Shown: one piece after another, positions 1 through 11,800 of the stretch | Position numbering within the stretch: the stretch's first letter is position 1 | Layout of the letters: each line of letters starts with the position of its first letter | Source: Mycobacterium marinum | GTDB lineage: Bacteria > Actinomycetota > Actinomycetes > Mycobacteriales > Mycobacteriaceae | Length of the DNA: 64,000 nt | Assembly: GCF_003391395.1 (NCBI RefSeq) | Contig: NZ_CP024190.1 | Location: forward strand, 5,456,001-5,520,000 | Reading direction: 5' to 3' | Notes under the pieces: generated by a model | What the model saw: only the letters and a program-made list of their open reading frames with translations | Databases searched by the model: none | What the model was told of the DNA's origin: nothing | Made by a program: the position numbers and the translations under genes

Positions 1-755
1 AGGTTGAAGTTCGCCCCGGTCGGATCGCTGGCCGCGGCCAGCCGGCCGTAGGGCGTGTCTTCGGCGCCGCGCACCACCGCTCCACCGTTGTCGGCGATCA
101 TCCGCAGCGTTTTGTCGACATCCTCGGCACCGAAGAAGATGCTCCACTGCGATGGCACCCCCTCGGGCAGCAGCCTAGCGCCGTCCATCACCCCGAGGAG
201 CTGTTCACCGTCGAAGGACGCGGTGGTGTAGCGGAATTCGTCGGTGTCACCGACTTGTTCGGTTTGCCACCCGAAAAGTCGGCGGTAAAAGTCGATCGCG
301 GGGTGGTAGTCACGGGTCGTCAATTGGTGCCAGACCGCAGCGCCCGCCTCACCGATGATCTCGAATCCACGGTGCCCAAGCGGCTGCCACAGCCCAAAGA
401 ACGCGCCGGCCGGGTCGGTCGCCATGCTCATGAAGCCCTTGGCGGGTATCTCCATGGGGTCCACGCACCTGGAGCCGCCCGCTGCGGTCACCGCGGCGGC
501 CGCCGCGGTGATGTCAGCGGTGTGGAAGTAGGTGGTCCAATTGTCCGGCGCCTGCCACTCGGGATTGTTGGCCATCAGGCCGGCGACCGGATGGCCGTTA
601 CGGGCGGCATTGACGTAGCCCCCGTATTCGGGTCCCGCCGACTCGAACGTCCAGCCGAAAACCGTGCCGTAGAAGTCTTGGGTGCGGTCGATGTCTGATG
701 TCGTCAGGTCGATCCAGCAGGGGGCGCCTAGCGGCGCGGCGTTACGGATGGGCAC
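1..755 (-). CDS. VOC/glyoxalase-fold protein, two domains (Rv0911-like), 3' end cut by window
   Basis: The minus strand encodes about 251 residues and runs off the left edge before a stop. The start is GTG at 755, with GGGAGG five bases upstream (761-766). Two vicinal-oxygen-chelate modules are visible: the first opens with APCWIDLTT and has DFYGTVFGW, the second opens with AAVWHQLTT and has DFYRRLFGW. This duplicated arrangement is typical of the actinobacterial glyoxalase/bleomycin-resistance family. M. tuberculosis Rv0911 is about 257 residues as I recall, so only a few residues should be missing. No substrate is known for this subfamily; the enzyme or binding function is inferred from the fold alone. 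It diverges from the EspE-like gene. Confidence 0.85.
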   Translation of the reverse strand, partial: MPIRNAAPLGAPCWIDLTTSDIDRTQDFYGTVFGWTFESAGPEYGGYVNAARNGHPVAGLMANNPEWQAPDNWTTYFHTADITAAAAAVTAAGGSRCVDPMEIPAKGFMSMATDPAGAFFGLWQPLGHRGFEIIGEAGAAVWHQLTTRDYHPAIDFYRRLFGWQTEQVGDTDEFRYTTASFDGEQLLGVMDGARLLPEGVPSQWSIFFGAEDVDKTLRMIADNGGAVVRGAEDTPYGRLAAASDPTGANFN

Positions 756-1019
756 GATGACCTCCCTAGTGTGTGGGCCCGGATGCGGGTTCACAGATAT
801 GGACCACGACCGATCCAGAAACTCATCGGCAGTCGCGAAGTTTAACCCGATCCGCCATCGATGAGGGGCCGTCATCACCCACCCCTGATCACCGAATGGC
901 GTTCTAGTACTTACGCATCCGCGCTGACCAGCTTGACCCAGGCCACCCTGACGAGCATTCTCTTCGATAACGCGCCGCGGTGGTCCTATCCCCCTGGCAG
1001 GCGACCGGAAGGGCAACCC

Positions 1020-2174
1020 GTGGACATTTGGCAGATCTTTTGCGATCTGGCGCAGGAAACGTGGCTGGAGCATTCGCGGGAGTTGGCTGAGTGGCTACTC
1101 GAACGAGAAAGGTCGGTAGCAAGCTCCGCGGAGGGCCGGCGCGGATCCAGCGTTTGCGGTTGGACTATGCGATTGATGACCGCTCTGGAGCTATCGCTTG
1201 GCGACGGGCCCCCGGACAACGGCGATCGCTTGGCGGCCAGCGGCGCCAAGTTCGATGAACTCAGTGCCCAAATCGCCGCTCTTGGCCCCGACGACGGCTG
1301 GCAGGGCCTGGCGGCGCAGGCCTACCTAGCCCAAAACCTCGCACAGTCACAGCGCGTGAAGCTGATGGGCGATCTCGACCATGAAACCAGCAAGCTGGTT
1401 TCCGCCCAAGCCAAAGCGATTGAAAGGGTTCGCGATGTCCTGATCGTAGAGAGGATCGCGCTCATCGGTACCTTCGCGCTTTGCCTTTGGTATGAACTGG
1501 CAGATGGCCCCGAAGGCCAAGCTCTTTCGATGGAAGTCGCGATAGCCGCATGCGCGGTTGCGTTGATCGTCCTGAGCGGCTTCCTGGTCGATCTGTGCAA
1601 CACCACATCCCAGGACCACAGTGAATTGCATTCCGCGACACAAAAATTGACCGACATGCTGGCGACCCTGCCAACTCTGTCCGACCCGGTTCCCGGGCTG
1701 GCGGGTGCGCCCCTGCCGCCGTCACATTCCGATCCGGAATTCGATGTCGCCGGTCTGTTTGACCGCACCGGGCAGCTCCCCGAGACAGCTGAGATCTCGG
1801 TGGCTTTGGCCGACTTACCCGGCTCTGTTGAATTCAGCGTGCCCACGCTGCCGGGCCCCGGCTTTCCCGATTTCGGTGCACCCGACTTGCCCGTCCCCGG
1901 CTTGGCCGGATTGCCGACACTGCCCGAACCGGCCGCCTTGGCCACGCCACCCGCGATGGCTCAGCTAGCCGCACCCTTGCGCCGGCTCACCGGGCTCTCG
2001 GGGACAACCGGAGCGCTCGCCAAACTCACCAACACAGCCAGCCAACAGGCACAGTTAATCGCCGCACTGACCCACGACAGACCCGGCACCGCGGAGGGCC
2101 CCACCGGCGCTCCGCGCGCTCCGGTGGGCGCCAGGGCCGGGAACCCAGGAGGGCCCCAGCAGCGCGTCCAATAA
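1020..2174 (+). CDS. EspA/EspE-family ESX (type VII) secreted effector, orphan copy
   Basis: A 384-residue protein if started at GTG 1020, which has GGAAGG just upstream; an in-frame ATG at 861 gives 437. Visible EspE features, numbered from GTG 1020: GDGPPDNGD, then a WxG motif (WQG, residues 94-96), AYLAQN (about 101-106), MGDLD, QAK and RDVL, then two hydrophobic segments (about 145-160 and 172-192). A Pro/Leu-rich LPxLP middle follows, then a tail with SQQAQLI and RAPV. As I recall, M. tuberculosis EspE has the same order, including the tail, and is about 402 residues. EspE family proteins are secreted through ESX-1. No EspF-like or ESX gene lies beside it here, so the cognate ESX system is unknown. 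Confidence 0.8.
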   Translation: MDIWQIFCDLAQETWLEHSRELAEWLLERERSVASSAEGRRGSSVCGWTMRLMTALELSLGDGPPDNGDRLAASGAKFDELSAQIAALGPDDGWQGLAAQAYLAQNLAQSQRVKLMGDLDHETSKLVSAQAKAIERVRDVLIVERIALIGTFALCLWYELADGPEGQALSMEVAIAACAVALIVLSGFLVDLCNTTSQDHSELHSATQKLTDMLATLPTLSDPVPGLAGAPLPPSHSDPEFDVAGLFDRTGQLPETAEISVALADLPGSVEFSVPTLPGPGFPDFGAPDLPVPGLAGLPTLPEPAALATPPAMAQLAAPLRRLTGLSGTTGALAKLTNTASQQAQLIAALTHDRPGTAEGPTGAPRAPVGARAGNPGGPQQRVQ

Positions 2175-2285
2175 CGCACCTGAGCACTCGAAGTTGCCTT
2201 CCGCGGGCCCCGACGGAACGGATTTCGGCCTCCGCGTCAACAAGGTGGCTACGCGCCCGCGACGTGCGCCCGGAGCCGCCTCGGG

Positions 2286-2732
2286 TTAGCCGGCGGCCGA
2301 CGGGGCGAATACGGTGACGAAGTTCCGCAGCGATGCGTTGATATCGGTGCGCAGCGCCGCGGCGACGACCATGCCGATCGGACCGAACAGAGCCGGCCCA
2401 CCAAGGTGCACGTCGAAGCTGACGACCGAGCCTTCTTCTCCGGCTGCAACCTTGGCCATCAGCTTGACCTTGACGCCGCCGACCCCGTCACCGTTGAGGG
2501 TCATGCCTTCCGGCGGCTGGTAGCGCACGATGGTCCATTTGATGCGGTTGTGCATGCCCTTGACCTGCACGATTGATTCGACGACCGCACCCTTTTCGAG
2601 GGTTTCGGGCAACGTGCTGCGCCACACTCGGTGGATCGTCAGCCACTCCTTGAAGCGGGAGAGATCGGATGCGTGCATCCATGCCTCGTCCGGAGACAGC
2701 GGCACGTCGATCGACCCGGAAAGTTTCGCCAT
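2286..2732 (-). CDS. SRPBCC-fold toxin-like protein (Rv0910 homolog)
   Basis: A 148-residue protein that begins MAKLSGSIDVPLSPDEAW, the usual first strand and helix of the polyketide-cyclase/START-like (SRPBCC) fold, and ends in a long C-terminal helix. M. tuberculosis Rv0910 has been described as the toxin of the Rv0909-Rv0910 pair. The gene follows the small antitoxin-like gene by four bases, so the two are one operon. The toxin role comes from the homolog; the sequence itself shows only the ligand-binding fold. No nuclease or kinase motif is visible, so the mechanism is open. Confidence 0.8.
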   Translation of the reverse strand: MAKLSGSIDVPLSPDEAWMHASDLSRFKEWLTIHRVWRSTLPETLEKGAVVESIVQVKGMHNRIKWTIVRYQPPEGMTLNGDGVGGVKVKLMAKVAAGEEGSVVSFDVHLGGPALFGPIGMVVAAALRTDINASLRNFVTVFAPSAAG

Positions 2733-2736
2733 GTGA

Positions 2737-2925
2737 TCAGTTCTGCTGCTCGCCCGCGGCGCCGGGACCAGCGACTTTCTTGGCCCCCTCTTGCACCTTG
2801 TGGATGGTGTCGGAGTACTTCCCCTCGGTCTTCTCGTCGACGAATTCGCCGGCCTTGTCGATCACCGTCTCGACCTTGTCGGCGTTCTGCGCCAGCAGGT
2901 CTTTCGCCTTGTCCAGGATTCCCAT
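2737..2925 (-). CDS. Antitoxin-like small protein (Rv0909 / MT0933 family)
   Basis: A 62-residue protein starting MGILDKAKDLLAQNADKVE. The start is ATG 2925, with GGACGG six bases upstream; a TTG six bases earlier is possible. It is predicted to be nearly all helical, with charged repeats (DKVETVIDKAGEFVDEK) reminiscent of CsbD/MT0933-like small proteins. It precedes the SRPBCC gene by four bases. The family is known as the antitoxin of Rv0910. An alternative reading is a general stress-related helical protein, since this family also occurs without a toxin partner. Confidence 0.75.
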   Translation of the reverse strand: MGILDKAKDLLAQNADKVETVIDKAGEFVDEKTEGKYSDTIHKVQEGAKKVAGPGAAGEQQN

Positions 2926-3026
2926 GTGCAACCGTCCGTTTCTCTCGGGGATGGTCAGCGTCTGCCCGGAAACCCTACTTGTCAGCGTCAGTGATGTGAC
3001 CGGTGACTACCGCACTCGACAGCCGG

Positions 3027-5840
3027 TTAGGGCACCGAGCCCTCGAGGAAAAGACCGGACAGTTGACTGCCGACATTCCCGATACCGGAGATAACGCCTG
3101 CTATCGTCAGGCCAAGGTCGCTGGTGTTGCCGAGGCCAGAGGTTGCGCCACCCAGGTTGGTGATACCCGAGAGGAGGCTGCCGCCATAGTTCTGCAGTCC
3201 GGAGGCATAGGAGCCGAAGTTCCACACTCCGGAGAGGGTGTCGCCGACGTTGCCGAAGCCCGATACACCCCCGGGACCCGAGTTGAAGAATCCCGACGAC
3301 GGGCTACCGGTCGCGTTGCCGAAGCCAGGCGCCGTCGGCAGGTCGAGAATCGGAATGGAGATGGGGCCGATGCCCGCGCCGATCGCGGTATTGAGCAAGG
3401 TGGAGTCGCTGCCCAGCGAAAGAACGATGGGGATTCGGCTGATGGGGATGTCCGGAACCACGATGGGACGCACCTCGGAGTCAAGCGGCAGATCCAACGT
3501 GATCGGTAGCCCGTCCACGTGGACGTCGAAGCTGACATCCGTATTCGGGATGTGGACGCTGACCGTCGCCCCTCCGGACTCTCCATCGACATTGAGGTGC
3601 AAATTCACCGGTATCGGTGTGGCGGCGCTCCCGACCCCGTGCACTGTGAAGGACTGCACGGTGAGGCCGGTGATGGCGCCGGTGATGGGGATGTTGAGAA
3701 TTCCGCCTCCACCGATGGTCAGCGGGATCTGCGGGATGGTGATGGTGTAGTCGGCGCCGATCAGGCCTTGGCCGGTGCCGCGCCAGAAGAAGCCGTTGTT
3801 CATGTCCCCGGAGACAAACGCCCCGGTATTGATGTTGCCGCTGTTGCCCAGCCCGGTGTTGGTGTCCCCGGTGTTAAACCAGCCGGTGTTCACATGACCC
3901 GGGTTAAACGAACCCGTGTTGTAGGCACCGGCGTTGAACCCACCAGAGTTGTAGGCACCCGCATTACCCCACCCCGTGTTGGCCAGCCCCGAGTTGAACC
4001 AGCCCGTGTTGGTCAAACCCGCATTCGCGATCCCGGTGTTGAAACTGCCCGAGTTAGCAATCCCGAAGTTGCCCGACCCAGAGTTGAAGAACCCGATATT
4101 GCCGTCACCGGAGTTGAACAACCCCACATTCCCGCTCCCGGAGTTCCACCCACCAAACCCAACCTGATGATCCCCGCTCAGCCCAATCCCAATGTTGCCC
4201 GACCCCTGATTCCCAAACCCGAAATTACCCACACCCGTGTTACCCCACCCGATGTTCCCCCCACCGGTATTCCCCCACCCCCAGTTACCATCCCCGGTAT
4301 TCGCCCCACCCACATTGGCCCCACCCACATTGGCGCCACCCACATTGCCATCACCCACATTGGCCACACCCACATTGCCATCACCCACATTGCCAACACC
4401 CACATTGGCGCTACCCACATTCGCACTACCCAGGTTCGCATCACCCACATTGGCGCTACCCACATTCAGCCCACCATGGTTAGCCACACCGAGACCAAAC
4501 ACACTGATCTTGTCGGCCCCCTGCGAGAACAACCCCGCCAAACCATCACCCACATTGCCCACACCCGAACCCATACTCGGAATCGTGTTCACCCACCCCG
4601 ACACCCCATCACCAAGGTTGAACACACCCGAACCCAACGCCCCCACATTGCCCACACCCGAATACCCCACACCCCCAGACGCAAAGTTCCACCACCCCGA
4701 ACCACCACCCACATTCCCAAAACCAGACGAACTACCCGTACCGCTATTGAAGAACCCCGACGACGGCGCACTAGTCGTATTCCCAAACCCCGCCACCGCC
4801 GGCACATGCGCCACCGGAATCACCACCGGACCCACACCCGGACCCGACAACGCCAACTGCAACGACTCCCCCGGCCCCCCCACCATCAAATCCACCTGCG
4901 GACCCGTAATCGTGATCGGATCCACCACAATCGGCCCAATCGTCCCGGTCAGGCTGTTTCCGTCGACCGGATTGAGGTGTATCGGGGGCAGCATGAATTC
5001 GCTCAGTCTGATCTCGCCAAGATGGCCGGATAGCGGGATGTCCAGCGGCACTTGGACGTTAAAGCCCACTGCGATCTCGGGGATGGTGATGGTGTAGTCG
5101 AAGCCGATTTGGCCTTGAGCGTCCCCGCGCCAGAAGAACCCGTTGTTCTGACTGCCCTGGTTGAACCCGCCGGTATTGAGGTGACCGCTATTGCCGAACC
5201 CGGTGTTGAGGTTCCCGGTGTTGGCCCACCCCGTGTTGGTATCACCCGCATTGAGATCCCCGGTATTGGAAGCACCCGTGTTGAAACTGCCCGAGTTGTA
5301 ATCACCCGCATTACCCACCCCGGTGTTCAACACACCCGAGTTGAACACCCCGGTGTTGTAGCGCCCCGCGTTGAACAACCCCGTATCAAACTCACCCGAG
5401 TTACCCACACCCCAGTTACCGGTCCCGGAGTTGAACAACCCCACATTCCCATCCCCGGAGTTGAACAACCCCACATTCCCACTCCCGGAGTTCCAGCCCC
5501 CAAACCCCACCTGACCACTACCGGTCAGCCCGATCCCCAGATTATTGCTCCCACTATTCCCAAACCCGATATTCCCCAACCCACTATTACCGAAACCAAC
5601 GTTATAGTCACCCGCATTACCAAACCCAATATTGTACGAACCCAAGTTCCCCGGCCCGAAATTATACGAACCAATATTCCCCGAACCCAGGTTGAAACCA
5701 CCCCAGTTCCCAGAACCAAAGTTCAGGCCACCAACATTCCCAAACCCAACATTCCCATCACCGAGATTACCCCCACCAACATTCCCATCACCCACACTCG
5801 CAAACCCAACATTCCCCACACCCAAATTCCCCAACCCAGC
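3027..5840 (-). repeat. PPE-MPTR supermodule, copy 3 (C-terminal, variant end)
   Basis: Third unit. It is near identical to the others until the last spacer (about 3335-3700), then ends in a diverged pentapeptide-rich tail (GNATGSPSSGFFNSG and following) up to the TAA stop at 3027. Confidence 0.85.
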
Positions 5841-8800
5841 ATTAAAAATGCTCATCCGGTCCGGACCCGCGTAGAACAACCCCGACAGACTGTCACCCAC
5901 GTTGCCCACACCCGAGGTCCCCAGACCCGAACTGTTGGTGTTCTTCAACCCCGACAACACATCACCCATATTGGTGAACCCCGACAACCCGGTGCCAAAG
6001 TTCTCAAAACCCGACGCATGCGACGCGACGTTGCCCCAACCCGACACCGTGGCACCGAAGTTACCGAACCCCGACACACCATCCCCAGAATTAAAGAAAC
6101 CCGACGACGGCGCACCACCGGAATTCCCAAACCCCGGAGTCGGCGACAAATGAAAAACCGTCACCGTGAGCGGTTCGATACCACCGTCAATGCTCACATC
6201 GAACGGTGTTTCGTCGCTACCGATCACAAATTCATTGAATGTGATGGGATTGATGGTGATCTCCGGCGTACTGATCACACTGAGCTCGTCGTTGATGTCG
6301 ACCTTGATGGCAACCGGCAGACTAGGCAGTTCAAAGCTCAGGCTGGTGCCGGGGATGTCGATCGTGGTCGCTTTGGTGTCTCCCAGCAGGGTGAAGTGGG
6401 CGATGAGCGGGATCCCACCGCCGCCCTCACCGCGCAGCCCGAATGGCTCCACCTTCAGGTTGCTGATCTCGCCGGTGAGAGGCAGTTTGAGAATCCCGCC
6501 TCCACCAACGGTGATCGGGATGTGGGGGATGGTGATGGTGTAGTCGGCGCCGATCAGGCCTTGGCCGGTGCCGCGCCAGAAGAAGCCGTTGTTCATGTCC
6601 CCGGAGACAAACGCCCCGGTATTGATGTTGCCGCTGTTGCCCAGCCCGGTGTTGGTGTCCCCGGTGTTAAACCAGCCGGTGTTCACATGACCCGGGTTAA
6701 ACGAACCCGTGTTGTAGGCACCGGCGTTGAACCCACCAGAGTTGTAGGCACCCGCATTACCCCACCCCGTGTTGGCCAGCCCCGAGTTGAACCAGCCCGT
6801 GTTGGTCAAACCCGCATTCGCGATCCCGGTGTTGAAACTGCCCGAGTTAGCAATCCCGAAGTTGCCCGACCCAGAGTTGAAGAACCCGATATTGCCGTCA
6901 CCGGAGTTGAACAACCCCACATTCCCGCTCCCGGAGTTCCACCCACCAAACCCAACCTGATGATCCCCGCTCAGCCCAATCCCAATGTTGCCCGACCCCT
7001 GATTCCCAAACCCGAAATTACCCACACCCGTGTTACCCCACCCGATGTTCCCCCCACCGGTATTCCCCCACCCCCAGTTACCATCCCCGGTATTCGCCCC
7101 ACCCACATTGGCCCCACCCACATTGGCGCCACCCACATTGCCATCACCCACATTGGCCACACCCACATTGCCATCACCCACATTGCCAACACCCACATTG
7201 GCGCTACCCACATTCGCACTACCCAGGTTCGCATCACCCACATTGGCGCTACCCACATTCAGCCCACCATGGTTAGCCACACCGAGACCAAACACACTGA
7301 TCTTGTCGGCCCCCTGCGAGAACAACCCCGCCAAACCATCACCCACATTGCCCACACCCGAACCCATACTCGGAATCGTGTTCACCCACCCCGACACCCC
7401 ATCACCAAGGTTGAACACACCCGAACCCAACGCCCCCACATTGCCCACACCCGAATACCCCACACCCCCAGACGCAAAGTTCCACCACCCCGAACCACCA
7501 CCCACATTCCCAAAACCAGACGAACTACCCGTACCGCTATTGAAGAACCCCGACGACGGCGCACTAGTCGTATTCCCAAACCCCGCCACCGCCGGCACAT
7601 GCGCCACCGGAATCACCACCGGACCCACACCCGGACCCGACAACGCCAACTGCAACGACTCCCCCGGACCCCCCACCATCAAATCCACCTGCGGACCCGT
7701 AATCGTGATCGGATCCACCACAATCGGCCCAATCGTCCCGGTCAGGTTATTGCCGTTCAGGTAGAGCGTGGGGATCGTGAAGGTACCCACCTTAATCACG
7801 CCGAGGGTGGCTGCCACCGGGATGTTGATGGGTATGTTCGCGTCGATGTTCAGCCCGATTTCCGGGACGGTCAGCGTGTAGTCGAAGCCAATTTGGCCTT
7901 GAGCGTCCCCGCGCCAGAAGAACCCGTTGTTCTGACTGCCCTGGTTGAACCCGCCGGTATTGAGGTGACCGCTATTGCCGAACCCGGTGTTGAGGTTCCC
8001 GGTGTTGGCCCACCCCGTGTTGGTATCACCCGCATTGAGATCCCCGGTATTGGAAGCACCCGTGTTGAAACTGCCCGAGTTGTAATCACCCGCATTACCC
8101 ACCCCGGTGTTCAACACACCCGAGTTGAACACCCCGGTGTTGTAGCGCCCCGCGTTGAACAACCCCGTATCAAACTCACCCGAGTTACCCACACCCCAGT
8201 TACCGGTCCCGGAGTTGAACAACCCCACATTCCCAGCCCCGGAGTTGAACAACCCCAAATTCCCACTCCCGGAGTTCCAGCCCCCAAACCCCACCTGACC
8301 ACTACCGGTCAGCCCGATCCCCAGATTATTGCTCCCACTATTCCCAAACCCGATATTCCCCAACCCACTATTACCGAAACCAACGTTATAGTCACCCGCA
8401 TTACCAAAACCAATATTGTACGAACCCAAGTTCCCCGGCCCGAAATTATACGAACCAATATTCCCCGAACCCAGGTTGAAACCACCCCAGTTCCCAGAAC
8501 CAAAGTTCAGGCCACCAACATTCCCAAACCCAACATTCCCATCACCGAGGTTACCCCCACCAACATTCCCATCACCCACACTCGCAAACCCAACATTCCC
8601 CACACCCAAATTCCCCAACCCAGCATTAAAAATGCTCATCCGGTCCGGACCCGCGTAGAACAACCCCGACAGACTGTCACCCACGTTGCCCACACCCGAG
8701 GTCCCCAGACCCGAACTGTTGGTGTTCTTCAACCCCGACAACACATCACCCACATTGGTGAACCCCGACAACCCGGTGCCAAAGTTCTCAAAACCCGACG

Positions 8801-11800
8801 CATGCGACGCGACGTTGCCCCAACCCGACACCGTGGCACCGAAGTTACCGAACCCCGACACACCATCCCCAGAATTAAAGAAACCCGACGACGGCGCACC
8901 ACCGGAATTCCCAAACCCCGGAGTCGGCGACAAATGAAAAACCGGGATGGTGACCGGGCCGGCTCCACCACCGATGTGGACGGTCAGTGGCGAATCCTCG
9001 TTACCGATCATGAACTTGTTGAAATTAATGGGGTTGATCGCGATCTCCGGCGCGACAATCGCTCCGATTTCATTATCAATCGTGACACCCAGGTTAAGGA
9101 CCGGAATTGAAGGTATCGGTACGGTGACGTCCTTGTCGATGGGTTTGGGTATGTGAACGTCGACGCCGATTTCGTTGGTGTCGGCACCAAGGATGGTGAC
9201 CTGTAGATCAAGAGGTATGCCAGTGGTGCTGGTTCCGACTCCGTGCACCATGAAGGGCTGCACGGTGAGGCCGGTGATGGCGCCGGTGATGGGGATGTTG
9301 AGAATTCCGCCTCCACCGATGGTCAGCGGGATCTGCGGGATGGTGATGGTGTAGTCGGCGCCGATCAGGCCTTGGCCGGTGCCGCGCCAGAAGAAGCCGT
9401 TGTTCATGTCCCCGGAGACAAACGCCCCGGTATTGATGTTGCCGCTGTTGCCCAGCCCGGTGTTGGTGTCCCCGGTGTTAAACCAGCCGGTGTTCACATG
9501 ACCCGGGTTAAACGAACCCGTGTTGTAGGCACCGGCGTTGAACCCACCAGAGTTGTAGGCACCCGCATTACCCCACCCCGTGTTGGCCAGCCCCGAGTTG
9601 AACCAGCCCGTGTTGGTCAAACCCGCATTCGCGATCCCGGTGTTGAAACTGCCCGAGTTAGCAATCCCGAAGTTGCCCGACCCAGAGTTGAAGAACCCGA
9701 TATTGCCGTCACCGGAGTTGAACAACCCCACATTCCCGCTCCCGGAGTTCCACCCACCAAACCCAACCTGATGATCCCCGCTCAGCCCAATCCCAATGTT
9801 GCCCGACCCCTGATTCCCAAACCCGAAATTACCCACACCCGTGTTACCCCACCCGATGTTCCCCCCACCGGTATTCCCCCACCCCCAGTTACCATCCCCG
9901 GTATTCGCCCCACCCACATTGGCCCCACCCACATTGGCGCCACCCACATTGCCATCACCCACATTGGCCACACCCACATTGCCATCACCCACATTGCCAA
10001 CACCCACATTGGCGCTACCCACATTCGCACTACCCAGGTTCGCATCACCCACATTGGCGCTACCCACATTCAGCCCACCATGGTTAGCCACACCGAGACC
10101 AAACACACTGATCTTGTCGGCCCCCTGCGAGAACAACCCCGCCAAACCATCACCCACATTGCCCACACCCGAACCCATACTCGGAATCGTGTTCACCCAC
10201 CCCGACACCCCATCACCAAGGTTGAACACACCCGAACCCAACGCCCCCACATTGCCCACACCCGAATACCCCACACCCCCAGACGCAAAGTTCCACCACC
10301 CCGAACCACCACCCACATTCCCAAAACCAGACGAACTACCCGTACCGCTATTGAAGAACCCCGACGACGGCGCACTAGTCGTATTCCCAAACCCCGCCAC
10401 CGCCGGCACATGCGCCACCGGAATCACCACCGGACCCACACCCGGACCCGACAACGCCAACTGCAACGACTCCCCCGGACCCCCCACCATCAAATCCACC
10501 TGCGGACCCGTAATCGTGATCGGATCCACCACAATCGGCCCAATCGTCCCGGAGAGCGCGGTTCCGTCCAGGTGCAGCGCGGGAATCGTGAAGCCCGGCA
10601 CGCTGATGATGGGCTCACCATCTATGAGCGTCCCGATCGTGCCTCTTAGCGGGATATTGAGCGGGACGTCGACGTTCAGTCCTAGCCCGATCTCGGGGAT
10701 GGTGATGGTGTAGTCGAAGCCGATTTGGCCTTGAGCGTCCCCGCGCCAGAAGAACCCGTTGTTCTGACTGCCCTGGTTGAACCCGCCGGTATTGAGGTGA
10801 CCGCTATTGCCGAACCCGGTGTTGAGGTTCCCGGTGTTGGCCCACCCCGTGTTGGTATCACCCGCATTGAGATCCCCGGTATTGGAAGCACCCGTGTTGA
10901 AACTGCCCGAGTTGTAATCACCCGCATTACCCACCCCGGTGTTCAACACACCCGAGTTGAACACCCCGGTGTTGTAGCGCCCCGCGTTGAACAACCCCGT
11001 ATCAAACTCACCCGAGTTACCCACACCCCAGTTACCGGTCCCTGAGTTGAACAACCCCACATTCCCATCCCCGGAGTTGAACAACCCCACATTCCCACTC
11101 CCGGAGTTCCAGCCCCCAAACCCCACCTGACCACTACCGGTCAGCCCGATCCCCAGATTATTGCTCCCACTATTCCCAAACCCGATATTCCCCAACCCAC
11201 TATTACCGAAACCAACGTTATAGTCACCCGCATTACCAAACCCAATATTGTACGAACCCAAGTTCCCCGGCCCGAAATTATACGAACCAATATTCCCCGA
11301 ACCCAGGTTGAAACCACCCCAGTTCCCAGAACCAAAGTTCAGGCCACCAACATTCCCAAACCCAACATTCCCATCACCGAGGTTACCCCCACCAACATTC
11401 CCATCACCCACACTCGCAAACCCAACATTCCCCACACCCAAATTCCCCAACCCAGCATTAAAAATGTTGGTCCGCCCGGGGAAATCGATGATGGCCGTCT
11501 GCACCGCCCCCGCCGCCGCCGCGGCGGGGCTCTGCAGCACCTGGGTGAACGGTGTCAGTGCCGCCACTGCCGCTGACGCCCCGGTGTGGTAGCCGAACAT
11601 GGCGGCCACATCCTGGGCCCACATCTGTTCGTATTCGGCCTCGACCGTCGCGATCGCGGGAGCGTTGAAGCCCAGCAGGTTGGATGTCACCAATGACACC
11701 AACTGCGTCCGGTTGGCCAACACCGCCACCGGATGCACCGTCGCCGCTACGGTGGCCTCAAAGGCCGCCGCCGCGATCCGGGCCTGGCTGGCCGCCTGCC

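Noticed and set aside
2059..2289. Possible frameshifted extension of the EspE-like protein past its stop at 2174
   Set aside because: A second frame stays open to 2287, but the tail SQQAQLI...RAPV...QQRVQ in the first frame already corresponds to the EspE C-terminus, so no shift is needed.
5052..9110. 1,352-codon open frame on the plus strand, and several others of 250-500 codons at 3.5-10.7 kb
   Set aside because: These are antisense shadows of the PPE-MPTR gene. The regular Asn-Gly codon pattern leaves the opposite strand free of stops and gives repetitive Thr/His/Ile/Pro text.
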